A stretch of 64,000 nucleotides of DNA from an uncultured Desulfosarcina sp. (GTDB taxonomy: Bacteria > Desulfobacterota > Desulfobacteria > Desulfobacterales > Desulfosarcinaceae). The stretch is from positions 1,426,001 through 1,490,000 of the forward strand of contig NZ_OY764190.1 of NCBI RefSeq assembly GCF_963668215.1, read 5' to 3'. Under the pieces are notes generated by a model. It made no database searches, was not told the origin of the DNA, and saw only the letters and a program-made list of their open reading frames with translations. A program made the translations under genes and the position numbers. Shown piece by piece: positions 56,096-63,734 of this stretch. The stretch's first letter is position 1. Every line of letters begins with the position of its first letter.

Positions 56096-56204
56096 GTAAG
56101 CGTTCACAGGGTACCGCATCTGCTTTGTTCCCGGGCACTTGAAGTATGACCAATACGTCGGCGTGCCCGGCGCCTCACATCTGCGGCACCCTGTAAACGC
56201 TTAC
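56096..56204. repeat. Structured palindromic repeat, possible copy D
   Basis: Outer arms (GTAAGCGTTCACAGGGTACC from 56096; GGCACCCTGTAAACGCTTAC ending 56204) pair over about 23 bp with two mismatches/G-T pairs. The inner stem CCGGGCAC/GTGCCCGG encloses TTGAA and a central GTAT-GACCA-ATAC hairpin, as in copies A-C, but the left CAAGGC box is missing. The rest of 56205-56402 shows no gene. Confidence 0.55.
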
Positions 56205-56402
56205 TGGTCAGGCAGTTGCAGCACATTAGGCATTTCAACCCCGTGAATACGTACCGCTCAAGATACGGATTACCAGGTGGTGACCGGCCATCTTCCTCAC
56301 TGTTCGGTTATCGAAATATGATGTGGGTTCGGATTTTTATTCTAACGATAAATAAAGCGACATAGCTGGAACGAAACGCTGACTAAGTTCGCCTGTTGAC
56401 GT

Positions 56403-57134
56403 TCACTTGTAATACCCATTTTCGATTCGATCAATAACTCCATCCCCACGCATTTCTTTAAGGACGCTGTCAATTTCATCGATTCTGTCTTTGTATGACG
56501 AATGTTTGCCCACACACAAATAAAAGGATACTGAAGATAAATTATGAGGGAAAATTTTAATCAGAGGATCGTAGCCTTGGCGGTGCATTTCAAAAATAGT
56601 CCGTGTGGATAAAATAACAACATCCGCGCGACCTTGAATTAAAAAAGGGAAGATACTATCGATATCCGATAGCCAGTGGACATTCATATTTTTTAAATGC
56701 TGCTGGGCCCATCCGTCTCCGAGATAGTCTACGATCGTATAATCTTTAAGTTGCTCAATGGTCGTGATTTGTTCTATTTCGCTGATTTTTGGATGATTTT
56801 GCCGAGTAGCAAGTTTAAGTGTAAATACGATGATGGGTTCATTTCCAACCACTGTGTAGCTGCGACGCTCTTGGGTTGGCAGGGTAACAAACGCATCGGC
56901 CAGACCAGTTTTTACCATTTGTTGAGCACGCTTCAACGGATATCCAAAATGGGAAACTGGAATGCCCAATCGTTTGCCAACGGCCTCATCTACAATATCA
57001 ACAAGGATGCCGCGAACTTTGCCATTTTCATTCCATGAACGCGGTCGATAATCGTCATAATACACAAAACGCATTGGTTCTTCAGCCAAAACGAGCGTGG
57101 GAAGCAATAATAGAAAAATTAAGATCACTCGCAT
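56403..57134 (-). CDS. Periplasmic solute-binding protein, family 3 (SBP-C)
   Basis: A 243-residue exported protein. The signal peptide is MRVILIFLLLLPTLVLAEEP. Family-3 features are MRFVYYDDYRPRSWNENGKV, GILVDIVDEAVGKRLGIPVS, GYPLKRAQQMVKTGLADAFV and a C-terminal KDRIDEIDSVLKEMRGDG. Codon use is AT-rich. There is no transporter gene beside it. I chose ATG 57134, which starts the signal peptide; the ribosome site is weak. It is only distantly related to SBP-A and SBP-B. Confidence 0.8.
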   Translation of the reverse strand: MRVILIFLLLLPTLVLAEEPMRFVYYDDYRPRSWNENGKVRGILVDIVDEAVGKRLGIPVSHFGYPLKRAQQMVKTGLADAFVTLPTQERRSYTVVGNEPIIVFTLKLATRQNHPKISEIEQITTIEQLKDYTIVDYLGDGWAQQHLKNMNVHWLSDIDSIFPFLIQGRADVVILSTRTIFEMHRQGYDPLIKIFPHNLSSVSFYLCVGKHSSYKDRIDEIDSVLKEMRGDGVIDRIENGYYK

Positions 57135-57389
57135 CTTAGTCACAAAAGTTGGATAAAGTTCACCTGAGCCGGCATTTATGCCACCCCTATTTTTGTTTGC
57201 ACCAATCTCCACTATCGTCAAGTTGGGTCATTCTATAAAGTTGGAAGCAAACGAATGTTTCAAGCTACCACATAATATGTCGTTCATTCAACCAATCCTT
57301 GTTCGGTATATCCAAGGCAAAAAATAGAACCCGATCAATTTTAGGCAAGACGCTTCCATCTACACGCGGTATTTGTGTTCACTCTCGCA

Positions 57390-57540
57390 GTAAAGGTATT
57401 CAAGGAAGGCACGGCCGCTTGATGAAGAACGCAGTACTTGATCAAATTGGGTATCGCTGCTGATGGAAACGCGTATGAAGAGCGATGTCGAATGGCCGTA
57501 AAGCCATGGCTGCCGGTGCAACGGTTGAACCAGCATTGGT
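57390..57540 (+). pseudogene. Decayed CMD-family gene fragment
   Basis: In the plus strand, one frame gives QYLIKLGIAADGN and, after a frame change, RKAMAAGATVE; the intact gene at 53981 reads QDLIKLGIAAGAN and RKAMAAGATVE. The fragment has stops ahead of it and no start. So a second copy of the CMD gene once existed here and has decayed. No other gene is seen in 57135-57572. Confidence 0.7.
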
Positions 57541-57572
57541 ACCGCAAGACATCGTCGATATGAAGAAAGCGT

Positions 57573-57929
57573 TTACTTCCGCTCGTCGTTTGGGTTAAAA
57601 CCCGGCATGTAGAATTTCGGTGTATCCAGGCAGCCACCCAAATACGCCGATAGCACGTCCTCGACCTCGCCGGCGATTCCGTTGGTCAATTCGATCTTGA
57701 CGCGCTTGAGAATTTTCCCGAAAGCCTCGCTGATACCACCACAAATAATAACGGAAACTCCCAGATTTTCGAAAATACGACACCTTTCATTCAAGGTCAT
57801 ATTGTCGAGGAAGATACTTTCGCGACCGACTTCAGATCCATTTTTACAATTGATCACCAGCATATGCTTGCATGTATCAAATACCGGTGATACCCGCTTT
57901 TGAAATGTCGGGATGGCAATCTTTGTCAT
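57573..57929 (-). CDS. NifX/NifB-C-terminal-like dinitrogenase cofactor-family protein
   Basis: A 118-residue protein of the DiNase_FeMo-co fold: KIAIPTFQKRVSPVFDTCKH, GRESIFLDNMTLNERCRIFE, LGVSVIICGGISEAF and a tail. Such proteins carry metal clusters or small redox cofactors, not only in nitrogen fixation. No nif genes are in the window. It is the last gene of a six-gene minus-strand run from 62033. It starts 68 bases after the previous gene. Confidence 0.85.
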   Translation of the reverse strand: MTKIAIPTFQKRVSPVFDTCKHMLVINCKNGSEVGRESIFLDNMTLNERCRIFENLGVSVIICGGISEAFGKILKRVKIELTNGIAGEVEDVLSAYLGGCLDTPKFYMPGFNPNDERK

Positions 57930-57997
57930 TTTAAAGAGTCTTTATTCTTAGCGCAAATAGCATTTGTATTTGCACGCTATTCATAAAGTTACTTTTA

Positions 57998-58903
57998 TCA
58001 GTGACAGCCGCAGGACGAGGCTAATTCGGACACATAGTGCCTATGCGCAAGGGACCACCAATTCTTGTTGATGGTTATCGGCAGGTTTCCATCCACTTCT
58101 TCATCATGAAAATGACCACAGGGAAATGTTCGCTTGTAGAAAGGCGCTTCTCCGCATTCTTCGATATCGAACTGCATGGGTTCAGTATTTATCTGCTCAT
58201 AACAATCAGCTACGGCATAATGGACGGTCAACCTGTAACCGTTGATGGCTTTATTCAGTTGGGCACTCACTTTGCCACGTTCTATAATGACTTCAAAACC
58301 TGGTGTTCTGGAACATTGAACCTGAACGGGTGCCTGTTTGCCGGCATTGGCATACAGGCACATTAAACAGTCAAACAAGGGGTAAGCGATTTCCAATCCC
58401 GGTATGTCCCGATCGATCTCGTCCACGACAAACTTTCGGGCAATATCCAGGACGGGAAAGGTCTGATTAGTCTTAGAAGCATAGCGGCTTCGGAGGATGT
58501 CCAGCGTCTCAACACAGAAGCTGGACATATTTGCCTCGTCATCCATAGTAATTGTAAGCACCGCTACATTAAAAAGATCCGAAGGAATTTTTTCCCTGCA
58601 CTCAAAAACCGGTGTATGTGTTTCATCGAAAAAGCGACTTTGAATAAGTTTTTGTTCAACGAAAGAAAACGATGAATAACATGCGCCATCAGGATACGGA
58701 TAACATTTGACGGCAAAAGCGGCTTTATAGAAATTCTTACCTTTGTGTTTCTTTTCTTCGGTTTCTATGAGCGCCAAATGATAAACACCGGGTGCATCAG
58801 CCAGCCAGATGTACCACGCAGGCGGGCCTCCCCACACCTGGCTGAAAGCCTTCAGACCGACATCGGCCCTGAATTGCTCGCTCCAGGACGAAACAATCAG
58901 CAT
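57998..58903 (-). CDS. Unknown protein, Cys/His-rich C-terminus
   Basis: A 301-residue soluble protein I do not recognise. Cysteines are scattered (AVKCYPYPDGACYSSFSF, FDCLMCLYANAGK, QVQCSRTPGF, VADCYEQ, FPCGHFHDEE) and the C-terminus ends SELASSCGCH, a possible metal or cluster site. There is no signal peptide or membrane helix. It sits between two other genes of the sigma-54 operon, 40 bases after the small Arg-rich protein. Adjacent metal-linked genes (NifX-like, MBL-fold) suggest a redox or metal role. Confidence 0.55.
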   Translation of the reverse strand: MLIVSSWSEQFRADVGLKAFSQVWGGPPAWYIWLADAPGVYHLALIETEEKKHKGKNFYKAAFAVKCYPYPDGACYSSFSFVEQKLIQSRFFDETHTPVFECREKIPSDLFNVAVLTITMDDEANMSSFCVETLDILRSRYASKTNQTFPVLDIARKFVVDEIDRDIPGLEIAYPLFDCLMCLYANAGKQAPVQVQCSRTPGFEVIIERGKVSAQLNKAINGYRLTVHYAVADCYEQINTEPMQFDIEECGEAPFYKRTFPCGHFHDEEVDGNLPITINKNWWSLAHRHYVSELASSCGCH

Positions 58904-58943
58904 CCCTTCGATCCGACTTCTGAAAAAGCTTTCGAGTTCGATA

Positions 58944-59216
58944 TTAAAATCCTCCTTTTTTAATGAAAAGTTCTTTCACGATATCTTTTTTCGGACGGCC
59001 TTCTGTTTCGATATCGTACTTTCTCGCGGTTTCAAGCAAAATATCATCCGGATACGCCAGTGTCAGGGCATAGCTCGATTCATAGGAATCGAAGAATTGG
59101 TCGAACTCGGCTTTCTGTCGCGCCTCCTCCAAGCCGTCTTCAAATCCCTGCAAACACCGACCCGCCTGATGCAGAAAATATTTGCTCAAAAACCGCCGTC
59201 TGCCGCTATCCGTCAT
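58944..59216 (-). CDS. Small protein of unknown function (90 residues)
   Basis: MTDSGRRRFLSKYFLHQAGR begins with an RRRFL motif like the start of a twin-arginine signal or of 4Fe-4S maturation proteins, but no hydrophobic core follows, so export is unlikely. The remainder (EFDQFFDSYESSYALTLAYP) is helical and acidic. It starts 12 bases after the membrane-protein stop. It could be a dedicated chaperone for the Tat-exported enzyme encoded upstream. Confidence 0.55.
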   Translation of the reverse strand: MTDSGRRRFLSKYFLHQAGRCLQGFEDGLEEARQKAEFDQFFDSYESSYALTLAYPDDILLETARKYDIETEGRPKKDIVKELFIKKGGF

Positions 59217-59228
59217 GGTTCAGCCTGT

Positions 59229-60452
59229 CTACTTCTTTCTTTTTAACGGCCATCCATCAAAGAATTCGCTCTGTATCAGAATGATACTTAAAAACAGCAA
59301 TGCCCAAACCAGCGGAGTATCCCCCGGTTGGGCAAAACCTTCCACTTTGGCCAGAAAAAAGGTGGCCAGCGGTGAATAGTAAAACCAGTAAATGAGCAAT
59401 CCCAGGACAACAGCGATGATACTTCGGATCAGAGCCCGCAGCCACAGGCTGTCAAAGTTGGGGAAATTGTTAAAATAGTTTTTCCAGATAAATGCCGCTA
59501 AAACAAAAAAACCGGCAATTTCACCGGCGTGGATATATCGCCAGTCCGGGCCGTCGGTATATTGACCGCCCACAAACGGCTCCATCCACACATAATTAAA
59601 AATCATCAGCAGAATAAATATCAGGATGATGCCTAAGGTCAGGGTGCTGAAAAATACGGCAAAACCTTTGCCGAACGTGCTTTCACCGTCCACTTCATAC
59701 CGGTCCCATGGTTTGCCCTCCCATAGAAGATCGGAAAAGACGATCCAGACAAGCGTACACAAAATGAGCCCCAGGCTGAAAAACGCGCTGCCGGTACCGG
59801 CCAATTCCTCCCACCAGGGAGTCACGGCAGCTTTATCCTGCGCGGGATAAAAAAGATAGCAGACATGGGAATGGAATAGAAAAATATAGAAAAGCACTGT
59901 AAAAAAAACGATGGCAAATAACTTGGACCATGCCTGTACGCCATAAGTGTCCTTCTGCCAGGGCCAGCGTCCGAAACCAAGACCCCAGAACAGCGCCATC
60001 CAAAGAAATGCTGTAAAAAAATAGACAATGGCCGTGGAGGCGTTTTCGCGCGCCACAAAAGGCTCCGCCCCAATGCCGCCGGAAGCCACAATAGAATCCG
60101 GACTGAAATAGGCGATACCGAATTTTCCGATAAACCCCCAGAAAACGATGTAATTCAACCCGATCATTAATAAAAAAGCGATGATTGTCAGCAGTATCCC
60201 TTTGGCGATGGGGTTGTCTTTCTGGGATAGTCGATTATACCATGCAGGCCATTCCAGAACCTTTGCCATGAGAATAATGCCCGACAGAAATACCACGATC
60301 AATGAAAAGCCATACATGGGCGTATATAATTTCATGACCGTGTTTGGATTCATAAAAATATACCAGAGGAACCATACGATCAAAAACACGGCAACGAGAT
60401 TAACCAGTCCGAAAAAATAGTTGAATTTGAAATCCGAACTCTCCTCGGTCAT
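59229..60452 (-). CDS. Ten-helix membrane protein of unknown function
   Basis: A 407-residue polytopic protein with about ten helices, for example LVNLVAVFLIVWFLWYIFM, FTAFLWMALFWGLGFGRWPW, FAVFFSTLTLGIILIFILLM and TPLVWALLFLSIILIQSEFF. Tryptophan-rich loops and a few histidines (FLFHSHVCYLFYPAQDK, WRYIHAGEIAGFF) could bind haem or quinone. I find no resemblance to a known transporter family. GGAAGGAGG lies ahead of the ATG. It is third in the run after the cytochrome and MBL-fold genes, so it may be their membrane electron or substrate partner. Confidence 0.7.
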   Translation of the reverse strand: MTEESSDFKFNYFFGLVNLVAVFLIVWFLWYIFMNPNTVMKLYTPMYGFSLIVVFLSGIILMAKVLEWPAWYNRLSQKDNPIAKGILLTIIAFLLMIGLNYIVFWGFIGKFGIAYFSPDSIVASGGIGAEPFVARENASTAIVYFFTAFLWMALFWGLGFGRWPWQKDTYGVQAWSKLFAIVFFTVLFYIFLFHSHVCYLFYPAQDKAAVTPWWEELAGTGSAFFSLGLILCTLVWIVFSDLLWEGKPWDRYEVDGESTFGKGFAVFFSTLTLGIILIFILLMIFNYVWMEPFVGGQYTDGPDWRYIHAGEIAGFFVLAAFIWKNYFNNFPNFDSLWLRALIRSIIAVVLGLLIYWFYYSPLATFFLAKVEGFAQPGDTPLVWALLFLSIILIQSEFFDGWPLKRKK

Positions 60453-60476
60453 ACAAACCTCCTTCCGCTATTAGGG

Positions 60477-60512
60477 AAAAAAGGGGAGCCTTGGGATAGG
60501 ACATCCCCTTTC
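60477..60512 (-). terminator. Intrinsic terminator inside the operon
   Basis: On the minus strand AAAGGGGA and TCCCCTTT pair around a loop of about 15 bases, followed by TTTTTTCCC. It lies between the MBL-fold gene (ends 60554) and the membrane protein gene (starts 60452), so downstream genes would be transcribed at a lower level, or from another promoter. Confidence 0.7.
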
Positions 60513-60553
60513 TCTCCATCCCACCACATTGACCCTAAAGGCAGAGCGAATGA

Positions 60554-61651
60554 TCAGAACGTGACTGTATCCCCATTGGTGAGGAAAACATTGCTGGCTT
60601 TGGCCACCGTTGAAAATTTCTTGTAGGATTTATATTTATCCGTTCCTTTTACAACCGGAACGCCAGAAGCGGCCGCCTTTTCAGCCCATATCCAGCCGGT
60701 GCAGTGGTTGCATCCGAGCTTTTCAATCTTGAATGACTTAACGCCTTTGATGATATCGTCAAATTTGGGATCCCAGGTCTCAAACAGACTGATGTGCAGG
60801 CCGCCATAGCAACCATAGGGTTTGTATCCCTGGAAGTTCCGCCTCGCATAGGAAAACAGTGAAAGAATTCCGGGATGGCAGCAACCGGTTACCGTAACCA
60901 CGCCTTTGTCTTTTACGTTAAAATAGAGCACGTTTTCGCCCCGCACCCTCAAAAGAATCGGCACATCGAAATTTCGAACCGCCACACCGGGCATCAACCG
61001 ATAAATGCCTTCGCCGTTTTCACCTTTGGGGTCGCACAGTACCAGTTTCCCCGTATGAGGATAATCGTTCTTGCAGATATGATCCATCTGGCCCGTTTCT
61101 TTGTTCTTTGCTGTGTGATGGGCCTTGTCCTTCAGCAGCGCCATATCTTCAGGGTAGTAGGTTGCCGGCGCATACAAAGTGATATCCTGCTTGCGTTTCA
61201 AGGTGGATTCGACGCCCCAGTAGTGATCCAGATGCCAGTGCGAAAGAACCCAGAATTCGATTTCATCTTTGCTGATCAAGGAGGCGACATCGCTTTTTTC
61301 TTCGTAAATATAATCCATCCACTCATTGTTCCAGCCGAAGTCCATCATGAATTTGCGTTCCTGGCCTTCAAGTGTGGTGACCGTAATCAAAACCGCATAC
61401 CCACCGGCATTGTCCCATTTCCAGGGAATCGTGTATTGATTGGTCATGGCCCCGCCGTAATCCATGATATCCTTTTTGAAAACATCGTTGTCGAACCAGC
61501 TCGTTTCCGTCAACACATCAATTTTAAGTCCCTTAATTTCACCGATATCCAGCTTTTTGGCTGCTTCAGCAGGACTTGGAATCACAGCCCCTGTCATGGA
61601 AGAGGCTATCCCGGTGGCCGCCATTGATTTAAGAAAAGTTCTTCGTTTCAT
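60554..61651 (-). CDS. Tat-exported metallo-beta-lactamase-fold enzyme
   Basis: A 365-residue protein. MKRRTFLKSMAATGIASSMT is a twin-arginine signal, with cleavage near AEA at about residue 31. The MBL metal motif SHWHLDHYWG is near residue 137; further ligands lie in VTGCCHPGILSLF and NHCTGWIWAEKA. The arrangement resembles the YhfI/PqsE-like and methanopterin-related MBL groups rather than beta-lactamases. Periplasmic hydrolysis or oxidation of a small substrate is likely. AAGGAG is upstream. It starts 49 bases after the cytochrome gene. Confidence 0.85.
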   Translation of the reverse strand: MKRRTFLKSMAATGIASSMTGAVIPSPAEAAKKLDIGEIKGLKIDVLTETSWFDNDVFKKDIMDYGGAMTNQYTIPWKWDNAGGYAVLITVTTLEGQERKFMMDFGWNNEWMDYIYEEKSDVASLISKDEIEFWVLSHWHLDHYWGVESTLKRKQDITLYAPATYYPEDMALLKDKAHHTAKNKETGQMDHICKNDYPHTGKLVLCDPKGENGEGIYRLMPGVAVRNFDVPILLRVRGENVLYFNVKDKGVVTVTGCCHPGILSLFSYARRNFQGYKPYGCYGGLHISLFETWDPKFDDIIKGVKSFKIEKLGCNHCTGWIWAEKAAASGVPVVKGTDKYKSYKKFSTVAKASNVFLTNGDTVTF

Positions 61652-61700
61652 GAGTTCTCCTTTTCAAGTAAGAATAAATGATATCTGTGGCCTATTTTAT

Positions 61701-62033
61701 TTATCCAGCTTCTCTTTCCATGCCCTTTCTGAGATCGTAAAGCAGGTCGATAATCATATCCGCTTCATCTGCTGTCAGATCCATGCCGTATTTGTGCATG
61801 ACGTTGACCACAAGGTGCCAATCATCGCGTGTACGACCCGGTTTTTCGGGATCGGCGACCGAGTCGTGGCAGCCAAGGCATTTTTTTGCATAAACGGCGA
61901 ACGCCTGCTTATGGGCAACAGACTTACTTTTTGCCATGCTCTGATTCGCCACGATGCAAAGTCCCCCCAGCAAAAAAAGCGCACAAATAAAAAAAGTGGA
62001 TACCCTCCACCAATCCATATGCCTTTTCTTCAT
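61701..62033 (-). CDS. Small c-type cytochrome
   Basis: A 110-residue protein. VSTFFICALFLLGGLCIVAN is an N-terminal anchor or signal. One haem-binding site is visible, KKCLGCHDSV near residue 54, then a helical C-terminus with a likely Met ligand (AVNVMHKYGMDLTADEADMI). It is periplasmic. First gene of the sigma-54 operon; AAGAGGAGGG precedes the ATG. It could be the electron acceptor for the MBL enzyme encoded next. Confidence 0.85.
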   Translation of the reverse strand: MKKRHMDWWRVSTFFICALFLLGGLCIVANQSMAKSKSVAHKQAFAVYAKKCLGCHDSVADPEKPGRTRDDWHLVVNVMHKYGMDLTADEADMIIDLLYDLRKGMEREAG

Positions 62034-62175
62034 AAAGCCCTCCTCTTTCCTTTTCCCTGTTTGGGCTGCAAGAAATTTTGAGCTGAAACCACCTTGCAGC
62101 TTTTTAAAACGAAATGTTCGGGGGTGAAAAATGGTGTGAAATGTAATGATAGTTCTATTCGAGAAGATTAATGGG

Positions 62176-62190
62176 GCAAAATGTGTTCCA
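62176..62190 (-). promoter_or_regulatory. Sigma-54 promoter ahead of the cytochrome operon
   Basis: The minus strand reads TGGAACA-CATT-TTGC, matching the -24/-12 consensus TGGCACG-N4-TTGC at nine of eleven fixed positions, with GG and GC ten bases apart. It lies 143 bases ahead of the cytochrome ATG. A 14-bp perfect AT palindrome (TTATAATATTATAA, 62221-62234) is upstream and could be an activator site. Confidence 0.75.
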
Positions 62191-62248
62191 ATATATGCAA
62201 ATTTAATATTTTTTTAATTATTATAATATTATAAAGCTAATTTATTAT

Positions 62249-62276
62249 TTGACAGGTATTTGCTTTCTGTGATTAT
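62249..62276 (+). promoter_or_regulatory. Possible sigma-70 promoter of the activator gene
   Basis: TTGACA (62249-62254) and GATTAT (62271-62276) are 16 bases apart, about 95 bases ahead of the regulator ATG. The -35 is consensus, the -10 four of six. Confidence 0.4.
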
Positions 62277-62370
62277 TAAGGCGAAAGTAGAACAAAATGC
62301 AGCTATTTTATGTGCGGTAGGTACCAATTTGCACCTGTTGGCAAACCATCAGCGGAAAGGACGCAACAGT

Positions 62371-63714
62371 ATGTTCGAGTTGGACAAGCCTTTTCCCAGA
62401 TTGTATCGAAGCATCCTGGATTCCATCGCCGATGGTGTCTATACGGTTGATTTGAACTGGCGGGTGACGTCTTTCAACAAAGCCGCCGAAAGGATCACCG
62501 GGATCAGAAATGAAGAGGCGATCGGGCGCAAGTGTTTCGAAGTGCTTCGAAGCAGTATGTGCGAAGATCAGTGCATCCTGAAACAGGTCATGGAAGACCG
62601 AAAAACCGTTCCTAACCGCCCAATTTACATTATCCGTGCCGATCAGAAACAAATTCCCATTAACATGACGACCGGTATTTTAAAAAATGCAGAAAACCGG
62701 ATCATCGGCGGTGTGATGTCCTTCCGAGATTTATCCGACATCAATACGCTTCATAAAGAACTCCAAAAGCAGCATACGTTTGAAGACATCATTAGTAAAA
62801 ACAAGCAAATGCAAAAAATTTTCTCAATTCTCCCCCAAATCGCCCAAAGCAGGAGCACGGTTTTGATCGAAGGGGAAAGCGGCACCGGAAAAGAACTTGT
62901 TGCGCGGGCGATTCATAATAACAGCTTCCAGGCAAAAGGCCCTTTTGTGGCTGTGAACTGCAGTGCATTACCGGACAGTCTGTTTGAGTCCGAATTGTTC
63001 GGATATAAGGTCGGCGCCTTTACGGACGCTAAAAAAGACAAACCCGGTCGGTTCGACCAGGCTCAGAAGGGAACAATTTTATTGGATGAAATCGGTGATA
63101 TCTCTTTGGCTGTTCAAGCCAAATTGCTTCGTGTATTGGAACAAAAAATATACGAGCCCCTGGGTTCTGTCGAACCGGTTCACACCAATGCCAGGGTTAT
63201 TGCCGCCACTCACCATAACCTGTATCAAATGGTGCAGAACAGAAACTTCCGGGAAGATCTGTATTATCGCATCAACGTTGTCCGGCTGGCATTACCGCCG
63301 CTACGGGACCGCAAAGAAGATATCCCGTCGCTGATCGATCATTTCATTGAGCGATTCAATGTTCTCAATGGGAAAGAGATATTGGGCGTATCACAGGAGG
63401 CCTTGGCCTTGCTGATGTTATACGATTGGCAAGGAAATGTGAGAGAACTCGAAAATACCATCGAGCATGCTTTTGTCATGTGCCGTGAAAAGCTCATTCG
63501 CCGAGAGCACCTGCCAGGTAGGTTTTTGCCGTTAGACAAAAAAATTCAAGGCCCTCCCAGCCGGGTGCTGAAGGATATCGAAAAAGAAGCCATTACCCAG
63601 GCACTGGAGCGAAACCAATGGAACAAAAGCAAAACAGCAAGAGAACTCGGCATTCATAAAAATACATTGCGACGCAAAATAATCCGGTTTAACGTCTCAG
63701 AAAATCAAGAATAG
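62371..63714 (+). CDS. Sigma-54-dependent activator, PAS-AAA+-Fis
   Basis: A 447-residue enhancer-binding protein. A PAS domain (about 10-125) begins RSILDSIADGVYTVDLNW. The AAA+ domain (about 150-390) has Walker A GESGTGKELVARAIH, the sigma-54 contact loop as GAFTDA, Walker B GTILLDEIGD and the R-fingers. The C-terminal Fis-type HTH is ARELGIHKNTLRRKI. In most relatives the loop is GAFTGA; GAFTDA is a recurrent variant. ATG 62371 has GGAAAGGA upstream; a TTG at 62260 is unlikely. It is divergent from the sigma-54 promoter and operon, and so is the expected activator. Confidence 0.92.
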   Translation: MFELDKPFPRLYRSILDSIADGVYTVDLNWRVTSFNKAAERITGIRNEEAIGRKCFEVLRSSMCEDQCILKQVMEDRKTVPNRPIYIIRADQKQIPINMTTGILKNAENRIIGGVMSFRDLSDINTLHKELQKQHTFEDIISKNKQMQKIFSILPQIAQSRSTVLIEGESGTGKELVARAIHNNSFQAKGPFVAVNCSALPDSLFESELFGYKVGAFTDAKKDKPGRFDQAQKGTILLDEIGDISLAVQAKLLRVLEQKIYEPLGSVEPVHTNARVIAATHHNLYQMVQNRNFREDLYYRINVVRLALPPLRDRKEDIPSLIDHFIERFNVLNGKEILGVSQEALALLMLYDWQGNVRELENTIEHAFVMCREKLIRREHLPGRFLPLDKKIQGPPSRVLKDIEKEAITQALERNQWNKSKTARELGIHKNTLRRKIIRFNVSENQE

Positions 63715-63734
63715 ATCGGCTGCGATTCTATCGC

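Noticed and set aside
57341..57637. A 98-residue minus-strand frame
   Set aside because: It is antisense to the decayed CMD fragment, whose plus-strand match to the intact gene is much clearer.
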